Source: Fischerella sp. PCC 9431 (GTDB lineage Bacteria; Cyanobacteriota; Cyanobacteriia; Cyanobacteriales; Nostocaceae). Taken from it: 64,000 bases of DNA. The stretch spans positions 1,600,730 to 1,664,729 of the forward strand of contig NZ_KE650771.1 in NCBI RefSeq assembly GCF_000447295.1. Reading direction: 5' to 3'. Made by a program: the position numbers and the translations under genes. Shown piece by piece: positions 42,738 to 54,179 of the stretch (position 1 is its first letter; each line of letters starts with the position of its first letter). The notes beneath the pieces were generated by a model, which did no database searches, was not told the origin of the DNA, and saw only the letters and a list, made by a program, of their open reading frames with translations.

Positions 42738-45398
42738 TTATGCTTCTAGGATGTAGGAGTTGGTATTTTCTGGTACTGGTATTTGCACTACCTTTTTTTT
42801 ACTAAAGGTTAACTCGTTATCTGCTTTATCAATGACAATGGTGTCCCCACTAATAAAGGTATTCTCCAAAATTTTCGTTGCGATTGCATTCTCTACTTCT
42901 CTTTGAATTGCTCGTTTAATTGGACGAGCGCCGTAAACTGGATCGTATCCCACTTCTACCAAGTAATCACAGGCAGCAGGAGATATTTCTAAAGAGATTT
43001 TTTGCTCTCTTAAGAGAGATTCCACCCGTTTCAGTTGAATAAGCACAATTTGGCGCATTTCGCTGCGATTGAGCGCATGGAAAATAATTAAGTCATCAAC
43101 GCGGTTGAGAAATTCAGGGCGGAAGTGCGATCGCAAAGCATCCATAACCCGGTTTCGCATTTTCTCATACTGGGAGTCATCACTAGAAACATCCAGGATG
43201 TGTTCGCTACCAATATTACTGGTCATGACAATCACAGTATTGCGAAAATCAACGGTTCGCCCTTGACTATCCGTAATTCTACCGTCGTCAAGCACTTGCA
43301 ATAAGATATTAAACACATCTGGATGTGCTTTCTCCACTTCATCCAGCAGCACCACCGAATAGGGACGACGGCGAATTGCTTCGGACAGTTGACCGCCTTC
43401 TTCGTAACCGACGTATCCTGGAGGCGCACCCACTAATCGAGAAACCGAGTGTTTCTCCATATACTCAGACATATCTAACCGCACGAGGGCGTCATCGGAA
43501 TCAAACAAAAACTGGGCTAAAGCACGGGCCAGTTCTGTTTTACCAACTCCTGTTGGTCCCATGAATAAAAAGGAACCGATGGGGCGACCAGGATCTTTCA
43601 TTCCCGCACGGGCGCGACGAATGGCGGCGGCGACAGTTGCAACAGCTTCCTGTTGTCCGATGACTCTTTCGTGCAGATGGTGTTCGAGTTTCAGTAATTT
43701 CTGGCGTTCTGACTCCAACAAACTATTGACGGGAATTCCTGTCCATTTGGCGACGATTTCAGCAATATCAGCTTCAGTGACTTGTTCGCGCAACAGGGTT
43801 TTACCTTGACTTTGAATTTTCAGAAGTTCAGTTTCTTTGGCTTCGCGATCGCGTTGTACTCCTTCCAACTTGCCATACTTTAACTGAGCAGCTTTATTTA
43901 AATCGTAAGCCCGTTCAGCTTGTTCAATTTGTACCCGCAGCTTTTCTTCTTCTTGCTTCAAGGCGCTAATTGCTTCTAACAATTGCTTTTCACCTTGCCA
44001 TTGTCCGTTCAAATCCTGCTGTTTGGCGGTTAAATTGCTGATTTCTAGCTCAATTCGCTCTAAACGCTCTTTTGTTTGTGGTACAGCTTTCTCTTCCCCT
44101 GCCAAGGACAGCTTTTCCATCTCTAACTGCATCAGCCGACGATCAATTGTTTCCAATTCTGACGGTTTAGAGGTAATCTCCATTTTCAGCTGGGCTGCGG
44201 CTTCATCTACTAAATCAATGGCTTTGTCTGGCAAAAAGCGGTCATTAATGTACCTGGCTGAGAGAGTAGCAGCCGCCACCAAAGCTGAATCTGATATTTT
44301 TACGTTGTGATGAACTTCGTAACGTTCTTTGAGTCCGCGCAGGATAGAAATAGTATTTTCCACGCTGGGCTGATCTACAAATACTTGTTGAAAACGCCGT
44401 TCTAAAGCTGCGTCTTTCTCAATGTATTTACGATACTCATCCAAAGTGGTAGCACCAATACACCGTAGTTCTCCCCGTGCCAACATTGGCTTGAGTAAAT
44501 TTCCGGCATCCATTGAGCCTTGTTGACCGGAACCCGCACCTACAACGGTATGTAATTCATCAATGAATAAGACAATTTGACCGTTTGATTCCGTAACTTC
44601 CCGGAGAACTGATTTAAGACGGTCTTCAAATTCACCTCTATATTTGGCTCCAGCAATCAAACTACCCATATCCAGGGCGATCAGTTGGCGATTTTTCAAA
44701 GATTCCGGGACATCACCATTGATAATACGTTGTGCTAAAGCTTCGGCGATCGCAGTTTTACCAACTCCGGGTTCACCAATCAAAACAGGGTTATTCTTAC
44801 TACGTCGGGACAATACCTGAATCACCCGCCGAATTTCGTCATCTCGCCCAATTACCGGGTCGAGTTTTCCAGCTTTTGCTTGTTCTGTCAAGTCTCTGCC
44901 GAATTTTTGCAAAGCTTCATAGCGAGACTCTGGATTTTGATCTGTCACCTTTTGGCTACCACGAATTGCTTTAATAGTAGTTTCCAGCTTGGCAGTGTCT
45001 AGATTAAAGTTTTTGAATATCCGTCGCCCGACACGGTCATCTTCGACAAAAGCCAGCAGCATATGTTCTACGGATATATAAGAATCCTTCATCCGAACTC
45101 TGGCTGCTTCGGCTAAATCTAAGAGAGTGTCTAAAGAGCGTCCCAAGTAAAGCTGATCGCTTCTACCGACTTTGGGCTGACGTCGGATAAAATCTTCTAG
45201 TTGCTGTAGCAAACGGTTAGCATCCACACCAGCACGGTTAAGAATTCGTGCTGCTAACCCGTTTTCTTGTTGTAATAGAGCAATTATTAAATGTTCTACA
45301 TCTAATTGCTGTTGTTGATAAGCACGTACTATATCCTGAGATTTAACAATCCCTTCCCAAGCTTTATCTGTAAATTTATCTGGATCTGTAGGCTGCAT
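42738..45398 (-). CDS. clpB: ATP-dependent disaggregase ClpB
   Basis: ClpB is a hexameric AAA+ chaperone that pulls proteins out of aggregates with DnaK. The 886-residue protein has the N-domain pair of Clp repeats (1-145), AAA-1 with GEPGVGKT and [10 protein letters not shown], the coiled-coil middle domain (about 405-530), AAA-2 with GPTGVGKT and [11 protein letters not shown], and the D2 small domain. It has no ClpP-binding tripeptide loop, as expected. Which clpB paralogue it is cannot be told. A heptamer repeat abuts the start on the 5' side. Confidence 0.97.
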   Translation of the reverse strand: MQPTDPDKFTDKAWEGIVKSQDIVRAYQQQQLDVEHLIIALLQQENGLAARILNRAGVDANRLLQQLEDFIRRQPKVGRSDQLYLGRSLDTLLDLAEAARVRMKDSYISVEHMLLAFVEDDRVGRRIFKNFNLDTAKLETTIKAIRGSQKVTDQNPESRYEALQKFGRDLTEQAKAGKLDPVIGRDDEIRRVIQVLSRRSKNNPVLIGEPGVGKTAIAEALAQRIINGDVPESLKNRQLIALDMGSLIAGAKYRGEFEDRLKSVLREVTESNGQIVLFIDELHTVVGAGSGQQGSMDAGNLLKPMLARGELRCIGATTLDEYRKYIEKDAALERRFQQVFVDQPSVENTISILRGLKERYEVHHNVKISDSALVAAATLSARYINDRFLPDKAIDLVDEAAAQLKMEITSKPSELETIDRRLMQLEMEKLSLAGEEKAVPQTKERLERIELEISNLTAKQQDLNGQWQGEKQLLEAISALKQEEEKLRVQIEQAERAYDLNKAAQLKYGKLEGVQRDREAKETELLKIQSQGKTLLREQVTEADIAEIVAKWTGIPVNSLLESERQKLLKLEHHLHERVIGQQEAVATVAAAIRRARAGMKDPGRPIGSFLFMGPTGVGKTELARALAQFLFDSDDALVRLDMSEYMEKHSVSRLVGAPPGYVGYEEGGQLSEAIRRRPYSVVLLDEVEKAHPDVFNILLQVLDDGRITDSQGRTVDFRNTVIVMTSNIGSEHILDVSSDDSQYEKMRNRVMDALRSHFRPEFLNRVDDLIIFHALNRSEMRQIVLIQLKRVESLLREQKISLEISPAACDYLVEVGYDPVYGARPIKRAIQREVENAIATKILENTFISGDTIVIDKADNELTFSKKKVVQIPVPENTNSYILEA

Positions 45399-45406
45399 CT
45401 TTACAA

Positions 45407-45452
45407 TTTTAGATTTTAGATTTTAGATTTTAGATTTTAGATTTTGGATTTT
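45407..45452. repeat. heptamer TTTTAGA repeat at the clpB start
   Basis: Six copies of TTTTAGA or TTTTGGA begin nine bases upstream of the clpB ATG (TCTAAAA on the clpB strand). They occupy the place where a ribosome-binding site would lie. Confidence 0.85.
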
Positions 45453-45618
45453 AAACTACTACGGACATATTAGTCTTAGATTATTATCCCAGCATGATTT
45501 GCTTGCATCCGCTTGTATCTACGGTTGCAGATTTGAGGAACTAGGGATTGAGACAAGACGCGGTGAAGCGGAGATTAAGAGTAAGAGATGCGGAGAATCT
45601 ATCAAAATAATTCACCAT

Positions 45619-45695
45619 GTCCCCCTTGTCTTCCTTGTCTCCCTTGTCTCCCTTGTCTCTCTTGTCTCCCCTGTCCCCAATCCCTAATCCCCAAT
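45619..45695. repeat. C-arm only version of the composite repeat
   Basis: CTTGTCTCC units repeat and lead to GTCCCCAATCCCTAATCCCC just after the stop of the second porin. No complementary G arm lies nearby. Confidence 0.7.
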
Positions 45696-47417
45696 TTAAA
45701 ATGAAAATACACTTCTGAGGGTAGTTTGCCAAATAGTACCGTTAGAACTGTCGTTATCGGCGTTTGTTACTAATGAAAATGTTGGGGTGATACTGAGATT
45801 GTCACTAAGTTGGAGATTGTAAAAGGCTTCATAATTTGTCTGAGTCGCGTTTCCTAAATCTTCACTGACAAATGGTTGTCCAACCGCCACGCCCGCAACA
45901 GTACCAGGAAGTAAGAGGTTGCGGAAACCCACACCTATAGCCCATGTCACCGGATGTAAATCTAAATCCTCGTTAATGGCGGTATTATATCCATTGTAGT
46001 TACCAAATCCGAAGCGTCCAAAAATGCCTGTATTGCGGTTGAGGTTATACTCGGCATTGACACCAAAGGCGTTAATATCTGTATTATTAATCAAAGCATT
46101 TGTATATTGCAGTCTCAAGGCTAGCTTGTCGCTGGGTGAGTATTCAACTTCCACGCTGGCTTGATAGCGATCGCCAAATAAACCCCCTTCTGTGTTGCTA
46201 GAATTTGCTTGGTCAGCATCAGCAGCAATGTAAAGCGATCGCAGTGTAAATTCACCTTTACCTGGACTCCACTGCACAGCAGCACCAGCACCCCCGTTGC
46301 GATCAATTTGATTTTGGACAATCAGAGGATTATTTAAGAAGAAGCTAGAACTAAAATCAACTGCTTCATTATTGGCATACTTATTATGATCAATAAAATC
46401 TCGTGGTGACATTTTTGCACCTACCGTCACCGCCACATCTTCGGAAGGACGAAAAGTATAGTATAAGCGTCGCAACTTGAGATCAGAGTCTACTTCTACA
46501 TAGTCAAGTCCACCACCATCGGCGATTAAACCAGTGGTTCCTAGCAGATTATCATCTTCTTGTTGTGCCAAACCGATTGCATCACCACCATTGTTACCAG
46601 CTTCTAATTGAGTCACAAGTACATCTTGTTGATTGAAGCTAGTGGAAAGGGTTAAGCGCGTACGAGAAATGACAGTTTTGTTAGCATCACTACCATCACT
46701 CAAAGCAATAATTGCTTCACCATTTAATTTTGTAGTCGTAGAAAATTGATGTGCTTGCAATTCGCTGTTGCGTGCTTCTAAACCATCAACTCGTTGGTTT
46801 AAATCATCCAAAGCCGAACGAAATTCTTTTTGCAATCGCCGTAAGACAACCACGTCTTCTTGGATAAAGCGATCGCTCATAGTATTAGCAATAATATCTT
46901 CAACCTTAGATAAGGTAGTCGCCAGGGCGACAGCAAACTCATAACGACTAAGAGGACGATTACCACGAAAAGTGCCATCTGCATAACCAGAGATGACACC
47001 ATATTTTTCCATGAGTGATTTTAATGCTTGATAAGCCCAGTCTGTAGGCTTGACATCAGACAATTCTGAGACAGAAGTTTGCTGTGTTAACAAATCAGAA
47101 TTGACGTCAAGACTACTAAATGATTGATTTTGTACTGATGAATTAGAGTTGGCGATCGCGGAGAACTCTGTTTGCCAAGCGCTAGTATCAATATCTGGAG
47201 GTAACACTTCCACTTTCTTATTTGTGGGTGTATTCACCTCTGGGATAGCCGCTTGTAGACTTGAGTCAGGGTTTTGAGTTTCTGATGGCTGTTGAAGTAT
47301 TAGAGAATCCGCCCTTGAGGGTAAGCAAGTGTGGGTAAAAAAGCCCCAACCGACTAAACCTCCCACTAAGATTTTGGGCGAATGAATCCTCCATGATCGG
47401 CATTGCTTGACGCTCAA
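45696..47417 (-). CDS. SLH-domain outer-membrane porin, second copy
   Basis: A 573-residue porin of the same family as the protein at 330-1934. Residues 1-37 include a signal peptide (KILVGGLVGWGFFTHTCLPSRADS). A linker of about 80 residues precedes the SLH domain at about 116-178 (SELSDVKPTDWAYQALKSL), followed by a coiled coil and a barrel ending SVFSF. The SLH signature differs little from the first copy, but the linker and barrel loops are clearly different. Only 29 bases separate it from the glyoxalase gene upstream, so the two may share a transcript. Confidence 0.9.
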   Translation of the reverse strand: MSVKQCRSWRIHSPKILVGGLVGWGFFTHTCLPSRADSLILQQPSETQNPDSSLQAAIPEVNTPTNKKVEVLPPDIDTSAWQTEFSAIANSNSSVQNQSFSSLDVNSDLLTQQTSVSELSDVKPTDWAYQALKSLMEKYGVISGYADGTFRGNRPLSRYEFAVALATTLSKVEDIIANTMSDRFIQEDVVVLRRLQKEFRSALDDLNQRVDGLEARNSELQAHQFSTTTKLNGEAIIALSDGSDANKTVISRTRLTLSTSFNQQDVLVTQLEAGNNGGDAIGLAQQEDDNLLGTTGLIADGGGLDYVEVDSDLKLRRLYYTFRPSEDVAVTVGAKMSPRDFIDHNKYANNEAVDFSSSFFLNNPLIVQNQIDRNGGAGAAVQWSPGKGEFTLRSLYIAADADQANSSNTEGGLFGDRYQASVEVEYSPSDKLALRLQYTNALINNTDINAFGVNAEYNLNRNTGIFGRFGFGNYNGYNTAINEDLDLHPVTWAIGVGFRNLLLPGTVAGVAVGQPFVSEDLGNATQTNYEAFYNLQLSDNLSITPTFSLVTNADNDSSNGTIWQTTLRSVFSF

Positions 47418-47446
47418 TTCTATACTCCTGCAATTCTGTATCAGAA

Positions 47447-47878
47447 TTACTGAGTTACAAGTTTTTGTTCTTCCTGTTTGCCAGTAGAACCTTGAGTACC
47501 CAGTTGAATCAGTTCTACTTTATACCCATCTGGGTCTTCTACAAAAGCAATAACCGTAGAACCATGTTTCATTGGTCCTGGTTCCCGTACTACCTTGCCA
47601 CCACGTTTTTTAATTTCTTCACACTTAGCATAAATATCATCGACTCCAATGGCAATGTGACCATAAGCATTACCCAAATCATACTTATCCACGCCCCAGT
47701 TATAAGTTAATTCAATAACTGTATGGTCACTTTCCTCGCCATAACCAATAAAAGCCAGAGTAAATTCTCCACCAGGATAATCTTTCTGCCGCAGCAGTTT
47801 CATTCCCAAAATTTCACAATAGAACTTCAACGATGCTTCCAAATTGCCAACACGCAGCATTGTGTGTAGGAGTCGCAT
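47447..47878 (-). CDS. gloA: lactoylglutathione lyase (glyoxalase I)
   Basis: GloA converts the hemithioacetal of methylglyoxal and glutathione to lactoylglutathione. The 143-residue protein has the two betaalphabetabetabeta halves with [24 protein letters not shown], the metal residue in [10 protein letters not shown], the [12 protein letters not shown] histidine and the [14 protein letters not shown] end. These give the usual H/E metal set. The C-terminal 15 residues are Gln/Lys-rich extra. Confidence 0.95.
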   Translation of the reverse strand: MRLLHTMLRVGNLEASLKFYCEILGMKLLRQKDYPGGEFTLAFIGYGEESDHTVIELTYNWGVDKYDLGNAYGHIAIGVDDIYAKCEEIKKRGGKVVREPGPMKHGSTVIAFVEDPDGYKVELIQLGTQGSTGKQEEQKLVTQ

Positions 47879-48408
47879 AACTATCTCCAGTTGTGGTAAT
47901 TGGTCGTGATTGCTCCCTTGATATTGTAAACTGCCAAGCGTTTGCGTGTTATGAAGAGAGCTAGAGATAAATACAGTTGAGCCTGCCGTTCGGGAGATAG
48001 TATTTAGATCACAACAAGCTGTGGTTCATTCACAACAAGCTGTGGTTCAATCACAACAAGGTGTGGTTCACTCACAACAAGTTGTGGTTCACTCACAACA
48101 AGGTGTGGTTCAATCACAACAAGCTGTGGTTCAGTCACAACAAGCTGTGGTTCAATCACAACAAAGTGTAGTTCAATCACAACAAAGTGTGGTTCAATCA
48201 CAACAAGTTGTGGTTAGATCAGCAATACTTTTGTCCAGTAATACAAAATGGACAAAAGCAATGCCTGCTTATTGCTTGTTTGTTGACAGTTTGATTTGAT
48301 TTTTCTCTATTAGACATCTCCGAAAATTAGGTTTTGACCTTTGCTGTACAAGGCTTTGATGCTCATTTGCGGATATGTCTATTGTCCTATTTATATCTCT
48401 TGTTTACC
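47879..48408. other. intergenic region holding the 21-bp array
   Basis: Apart from the array at 48009-48218 I see no gene. GGACAAAAG near 48250 and CCTTTGCTGTACAAGGC near 48340 are unremarkable. Frames inside the array have no ribosome site and simple heptad composition. Confidence 0.5.
48009..48218. repeat. 21-bp tandem repeat, ten copies
   Basis: The unit TCACAACAAGCTGTGGTTCAA occurs ten times without gaps. Changes cluster at bases 10-12 (GCT, GGT, GTT or AGT) and 19-21. Each junction makes a GTTGTG-N7-CACAAC type dyad, exact in copies with GTTGTGG. The plus frame would read SQQ(A/G/V/S)VV(Q/H) heptads and the minus frame VV-EPQL heptads, so frames through it are by-products of a unit divisible by three. 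It lies upstream of gloA. Confidence 0.9.
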
Positions 48409-49035
48409 CTAATCTCCCAATTCCAATTTTCCTCGATAGCCCGTAACAAGTCGGCTACCATCTTTAAAAATATGAATTTCGATCTGATCGCTTGCCCAAG
48501 AAATGTGATCTTGCAAAGCCGGGTTAAAGACATGAACCCGTTGATTACTAGATGAAACAGGAGAATCGGGTGAGTTTAGAGCTAGTGATTGAATGTAGGG
48601 GCCATCAATAAGTATATCTAACTGATCTAATAATTCTTGAGAGCCAGCAGGAGCATATTCAGATTGTAATTGCTCTAAAGTAAAACCACTAAATGACATC
48701 ACGTTGAGTCCCGCCGCTTTCACTCTGCGGGCTACACTTGCCAACGCCGCCGCTTGCCAAAAAGGTTCACCACCAGAAAAAGTTACACCTTGGTTGCGGG
48801 GATTACTGAGAATTTTTTCTCCAATATGATCTACACTTACAAGTTGATTCATCTCAAATGACCAAGATTCAGTGTTAAAGCAACCTGGACATTCCCGCAA
48901 GCATCCTTGTACCCAAACTACAGCACGACATCCAGGCCCATTCACTTCAGATTCATCCACATAGCCCATAATGTTAAGATATCCGGCGGGAATCTGCACT
49001 AGTGACATATATGAGTCGGTTTTATTTTGAGTCAT
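48409..49035 (-). CDS. NrdG-like radical SAM activating protein
   Basis: A 208-residue radical SAM protein with the CxxxCxxC cluster motif in QGCLRECPGCFN and the GGEP segment TFSGGEPFWQ. It matches the 4Fe-4S single-cluster group that includes NrdG, the activase for anaerobic ribonucleotide reductase. No nrdD gene lies in the window, so the partner is unknown or elsewhere. The C-terminal LDILIDGPYI segment also fits NrdG. It could activate another glycyl-radical enzyme. Confidence 0.85.
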   Translation of the reverse strand: MTQNKTDSYMSLVQIPAGYLNIMGYVDESEVNGPGCRAVVWVQGCLRECPGCFNTESWSFEMNQLVSVDHIGEKILSNPRNQGVTFSGGEPFWQAAALASVARRVKAAGLNVMSFSGFTLEQLQSEYAPAGSQELLDQLDILIDGPYIQSLALNSPDSPVSSSNQRVHVFNPALQDHISWASDQIEIHIFKDGSRLVTGYRGKLELGD

Positions 49036-49497
49036 AGTTGTTTCTCTGTAACGAATATATATACATCAGTTAAGTATTGATATTGAGGAAACTGCACCGA
49101 GCCTTTTCCAACAGGCAACTGCGGTTGACAGAGTAATATTTGCAGGCTACAGGTAAAAGATGAGGAACTCGTGAGGAATGGGCATGGGGCATTGGGAATT
49201 AGGCATTGGTTATGGTTAACAATTACTAATAACCAACAAGCAGCTATTCTTAAATTTATCGATGTGTATTTATGTTTAACTGTGGTTTGAGACACAGAAA
49301 CTGAAGGGTTGGGAAATACGATAGATTTGCTTGAGTAGGTAATATCCAATCTTTAATCCTCAACCCCTAACCCCTAAAATCTTCGTTAATCTCTCCCTTA
49401 AGCATCCCCCAACAGCCTATGCTAGATAGTCAGGCTAGCCACTGTGAGTATTTGTGTTAGCGGTAAGAACTAATTCACAAAAAGGACAAAGAAATAG
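49036..49497. other. divergent region upstream of enolase
   Basis: I do not support the 105-codon minus frame here. A small G-rich remnant GGGCATGGGGCATTGGGAAT (49187-49206), followed by TTAGGCATTGGTTATGG, is a reversed piece of the composite-repeat centre. AAAGGA lies 13 bases before the eno ATG. Confidence 0.5.
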
Positions 49498-50778
<1,281 letters not shown>

Positions 50779-50957
50779 GGATTGGGGATTGGGGACAAGG
50801 AGGACAAGGAAGCATGGAGGACAAGGAGGACAAGGAAGCATGGAGGAGGGTGCAGGGTGCAGGGTGCAGGGAGAATACCAATGCCTAATGCCTGATGCCC
50901 GATGCCCGATGCCCGATCCCCAATCCCCAATCCCCAATCCCCAATCCCCAATCCCCA
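50779..50957. repeat. composite repeat between eno and argC
   Basis: GGGGATTGGGGACAAGG is followed by GGACAAGGAAGCATGGA units, GGTGCAGGGTGCAGG, the centre GAATACCAATGCCTAATGCC, then GATGCCC and CAATCCC units. The order G arm, centre, C arm matches 20241 and 33057. It fills the gap between two convergent stops. Confidence 0.88.
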
Positions 50958-50964
50958 ATCCCCC

Positions 50965-52023
50965 TTACGGATAAAAACCTAACTTTGGTAATCCCAAAGT
51001 TTCATCCCAACCCATCATGATGTTCATGCACTGGATTGCTTGACCTGCCTGTCCTTTGATCAGGTTGTCGATCGCTGACATTACAATTGCCCTGCCTGTG
51101 CGTGGGTCAACTTCTATACCGATATAACAAAGATTACTACCACAAGCCCATTTTGTTTGGGGGTAAATGCCAGGATCACAAATTCTCACCCAAGGAGAGT
51201 TGCGATAGAATGCTCTGTAAATGGTAATTAGGTCATCTCTGACTAAGCCAGGATCGCGTAAGGAAGCGTACACCGTGGATAGGATACCGCGTACCATTGG
51301 GATGAGATGGGGAGTAAATTGGATGGTGAGTTCGTGACCTGCTAGTTCGCTGCAAATCTGTTCAATTTCCGGTGTATGACGGTGACGGGCGACACCATAA
51401 GCTGCAAGGGAATTATCTGCTTCGGCTAATAACATATTGATTTTAGCTTCCCGTCCGCCGCCAGATGTGCCAGATTTAGCATCAATAATAGCTGTTTCGG
51501 GGATGATTAACCCTTGTTTTAGGAGTGGAGATAGTGCAAGCAGACTGGCGGTAGGATAGCAACCGGGACACCCGACTAACTGGGCTTCGACAATGCGATC
51601 GCGATACAATTCTGGTAATCCATACACTGCTATTGCAGCAGTAGCAGTATCTTGTCGTTGTTTACCGTACCAAGCTGTGTAAGTTGCCAAGTTGCTAAAT
51701 CGATAGTCAGCACTCAAATCGAGTACTTTACATCCTTTTTCTAGTAATTTTGGAGCCAGTTGGCAAGCCAGACCATTGGGTACAGAGAGAAAAACTACTT
51801 CACAACGGTGAGCAATAATTTCTGGATCTACTGCTTCTATAGATAGATTGACTGTATGAGCCAAATGTGGGTATATATCCCCAAACGGCTTACCAGCACT
51901 GCTATCACCACCTAAGTAAACAAGTTCTACTTCTGGATGATCAATTAGTAGACGCACCAACTGAACACCACCATAGCCTGACGCGCCTACAATCCCAACG
52001 GGTACGCGTCTCGAATTGCCCAT
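50965..52023 (-). CDS. argC: N-acetyl-gamma-glutamyl-phosphate reductase
   Basis: ArgC reduces N-acetylglutamyl phosphate to the semialdehyde in arginine synthesis, using NADPH. The 352-residue protein has the Rossmann start [18 protein letters not shown] and the active-site Cys in [15 protein letters not shown]. The [10 protein letters not shown] segment supplies the catalytic histidine. The length is that of the long (class 1) ArgC enzymes. No other arg gene is nearby. Confidence 0.97.
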   Translation of the reverse strand: MGNSRRVPVGIVGASGYGGVQLVRLLIDHPEVELVYLGGDSSAGKPFGDIYPHLAHTVNLSIEAVDPEIIAHRCEVVFLSVPNGLACQLAPKLLEKGCKVLDLSADYRFSNLATYTAWYGKQRQDTATAAIAVYGLPELYRDRIVEAQLVGCPGCYPTASLLALSPLLKQGLIIPETAIIDAKSGTSGGGREAKINMLLAEADNSLAAYGVARHRHTPEIEQICSELAGHELTIQFTPHLIPMVRGILSTVYASLRDPGLVRDDLITIYRAFYRNSPWVRICDPGIYPQTKWACGSNLCYIGIEVDPRTGRAIVMSAIDNLIKGQAGQAIQCMNIMMGWDETLGLPKLGFYP

Positions 52024-52369
52024 GATAATAAGATCCTTATCCGCTTTTGGTTAACCTATTTGTTAGCTATCAACAATTGACGTTTTAGCTCAAAGCTATT
52101 TGCTCATAGCATAGGACGGCGCAAGATTGAATGCTAACCCCTGATGATTGTTGAACTGTTACAGAATTTGAGTACTAAAACCTAATTTTAGCGGTAGACT
52201 TTTTCGCTATGTTCGCTATGTTATATGAAAAAATAACTCATTCCATGACACCTGAAAACATAGTTCTGCTTGTTTACATGAAAAGTCGTGAGATTTCAAG
52301 TCATACGATTAAGGTACAATCTGATCAACGGCATTTGTAAAAAAAATTTACCTTTAGTAGCTAAAATCT
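52024..52369. other. divergent region between argC and ribBA
   Basis: No gene is seen. I looked for an FMN riboswitch before ribBA and did not find its conserved boxes. Confidence 0.5.
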
Positions 52370-54073
52370 GTGTCTCAGATCAAGACAACTTCAACCCAAG
52401 CCTTTGAATTTGATTCGATTGACGCCGCTTTGGCAGATTTGAAAGCTGGCCGCGTCATTGTGGTAGTAGATGACGAAAACCGAGAAAATGAAGGCGATTT
52501 GATATGTGCCGCTCAATTCGCGACTCCAGACACAATCAATTTCATGGCAGTAGAAGCGCGGGGGTTGATTTGTCTGGCGATGACGGGCGATCGCCTTGAT
52601 GAATTAGACTTGCCTTTGATGGTAAGTAATGTTGTTACCGAGAGTCATAATACTACATACGACAATCAAACAGCCTTTACTATAAGCATAGATGCTGGGT
52701 TTCATCTGGGTGTAACTACGGGTATTTCCGCCGAAGACCGTGCTAAAACTATCCAAGTTGCGATTAATCCCACCACAAAACCCAACGATTTGCGCCGCCC
52801 TGGTCACATCTTCCCCATACGTGCCAAGGAAGGAGGCGTCTTAAAAAGAGCTGGACATACAGAAGCAGGTGTTGATTTAGCTCGATTAGCAGGCCTATAC
52901 CCAGCAGGAGTCATTTGTGAAATTCAAAATCCTGATGGCTCGATGGCGCGATTACCACAATTAATTCAGTATGCTCAACAGCACAACTTGAAGATTATCA
53001 GTATTGCGGACTTAATCAGCTACCGTCTTCAGCACGATCGCTTGATTATTCGCGAAACTGTCACCAAATTGCCCAGTCAATTCGGACAATTTAATATTTA
53101 TGCATACCGCCATACTTTGGATAATACTGAGCATGTAGCGATTGTGAAAGGTGATCCAGCAACTTTCAAAGATGAGCCGGTGATGGTGCGAATGCACTCA
53201 GAGTGCTTAACGGGTGATGCTTTGGGTTCTCTGCGTTGTGATTGTCGGATGCAACTACAAGCAGCCTTGAAAATGATTGAAAATGCAGGTAAAGGTGTTG
53301 TAGTATACCTACGTCAAGAAGGGCGAGGAATTGGACTGATTAATAAATTAAAGGCCTACTCATTACAAGATATAGGGCTGGACACAGTTGAGGCTAATGA
53401 GCGTCTAGGATTTCCGGCGGATTTGCGTAACTATGGCATGGGAGCGCAAATGCTCATGGATTTAGGTGTACATGAAATTCGTTTAATTACCAATAATCCT
53501 CGTAAAATTGCGGGACTAAAAGGTTATAGCCTGGAAGTAGTGGATCGCGTGCCATTATTAATTGAAGCTAATGACTACAACTCCTATTACCTGAGTACAA
53601 AAGCGAAAAAATTGGGTCACATGCTGTTGCAAACATATTTGCTAACAATGGCGATCCACTGGGAAGATGACCCAGAAGCAGTGACAGAACGCTACGAACG
53701 CTTGGAAAAACTGCGCCATTTAGCGAAAAGTCATGATTTATTGTTACAAGAAGAAGCACGTCCTTTAGCGATCGCCTTATTTGACAAACCATCTTTAACA
53801 GTCCATCTGGGGTTTGATCAACCACAACTAGCAACTCATGACTGGTTCAAACAAAAAAATCATCCTTATGTGCAGGCGATCGGGCAAATTCTTGATTATG
53901 TTGTTAATCTACCTTATGTACAAAAACTAGAGTTTTTGATTTCTCCTGGTGTTGATCCCCTCAGTAATCTGCAAGTACAACTAGACCGCCAGACTTTCTC
54001 AGCAGATACCTTACCTTCATCAATTTGTTGTGAACAGTTGGAAACACAGAAAATATATAGTTTTAATTTTTAA
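52370..54073 (+). CDS. ribBA: bifunctional DHBP synthase / GTP cyclohydrolase II with C-terminal extension
   Basis: The protein starts both branches of riboflavin synthesis: RibB makes 3,4-dihydroxy-2-butanone 4-phosphate from ribulose 5-phosphate, and RibA opens GTP. RibB (residues about 12-215) has [11 protein letters not shown] and [13 protein letters not shown]. RibA (about 220-410) has the zinc set [17 protein letters not shown] and [10 protein letters not shown] further 155 residues follow, from about 412 to 567, without a motif I know, though such tails occur in cyanobacterial RibBA. The start is GTG 52370. A composite repeat follows the stop. Confidence 0.95.
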   Translation: MSQIKTTSTQAFEFDSIDAALADLKAGRVIVVVDDENRENEGDLICAAQFATPDTINFMAVEARGLICLAMTGDRLDELDLPLMVSNVVTESHNTTYDNQTAFTISIDAGFHLGVTTGISAEDRAKTIQVAINPTTKPNDLRRPGHIFPIRAKEGGVLKRAGHTEAGVDLARLAGLYPAGVICEIQNPDGSMARLPQLIQYAQQHNLKIISIADLISYRLQHDRLIIRETVTKLPSQFGQFNIYAYRHTLDNTEHVAIVKGDPATFKDEPVMVRMHSECLTGDALGSLRCDCRMQLQAALKMIENAGKGVVVYLRQEGRGIGLINKLKAYSLQDIGLDTVEANERLGFPADLRNYGMGAQMLMDLGVHEIRLITNNPRKIAGLKGYSLEVVDRVPLLIEANDYNSYYLSTKAKKLGHMLLQTYLLTMAIHWEDDPEAVTERYERLEKLRHLAKSHDLLLQEEARPLAIALFDKPSLTVHLGFDQPQLATHDWFKQKNHPYVQAIGQILDYVVNLPYVQKLEFLISPGVDPLSNLQVQLDRQTFSADTLPSSICCEQLETQKIYSFNF

Positions 54074-54178
54074 AGGGAACAGGGAACAGGGAACAAGGAA
54101 CAGGGGAGAGATAAGGAAGAAAATTCTTCTTTGTCCTCCTTGTCCTCCTTGTCTCCCATCCCTAATCCCCGATCCCTT
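54074..54178. repeat. composite-type repeat between ribBA and amidase genes
   Basis: A GGGAACAGGGAACAGGGAAC arm is followed by GAGATAAGGAAG, then a TGTCCTCCTTGTCTCCC arm and AATCCCCGATCCC. It is a variant of the composite repeat and again fills a convergent gap. Confidence 0.75.
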
Positions 54179-54179
54179 C

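Noticed and set aside
48009-48218. CRISPR-like array
   Set aside because: Units are contiguous with no spacers, and no cas gene is present.
48021-48299. Heptad-repeat frame (SQQAVVQ units) and its minus-strand mirror
   Set aside because: Both arise because the 21-bp unit is divisible by three. There is no ribosome site, both strands are open, and changes at base triplet 10-12 alter residues freely.
49032-49349. 105-codon minus-strand frame between the NrdG-like gene and eno
   Set aside because: Its composition is not protein-like and it crosses a repeat remnant.
52024-52369. FMN riboswitch before ribBA
   Set aside because: The conserved boxes of the RFN element were not found.
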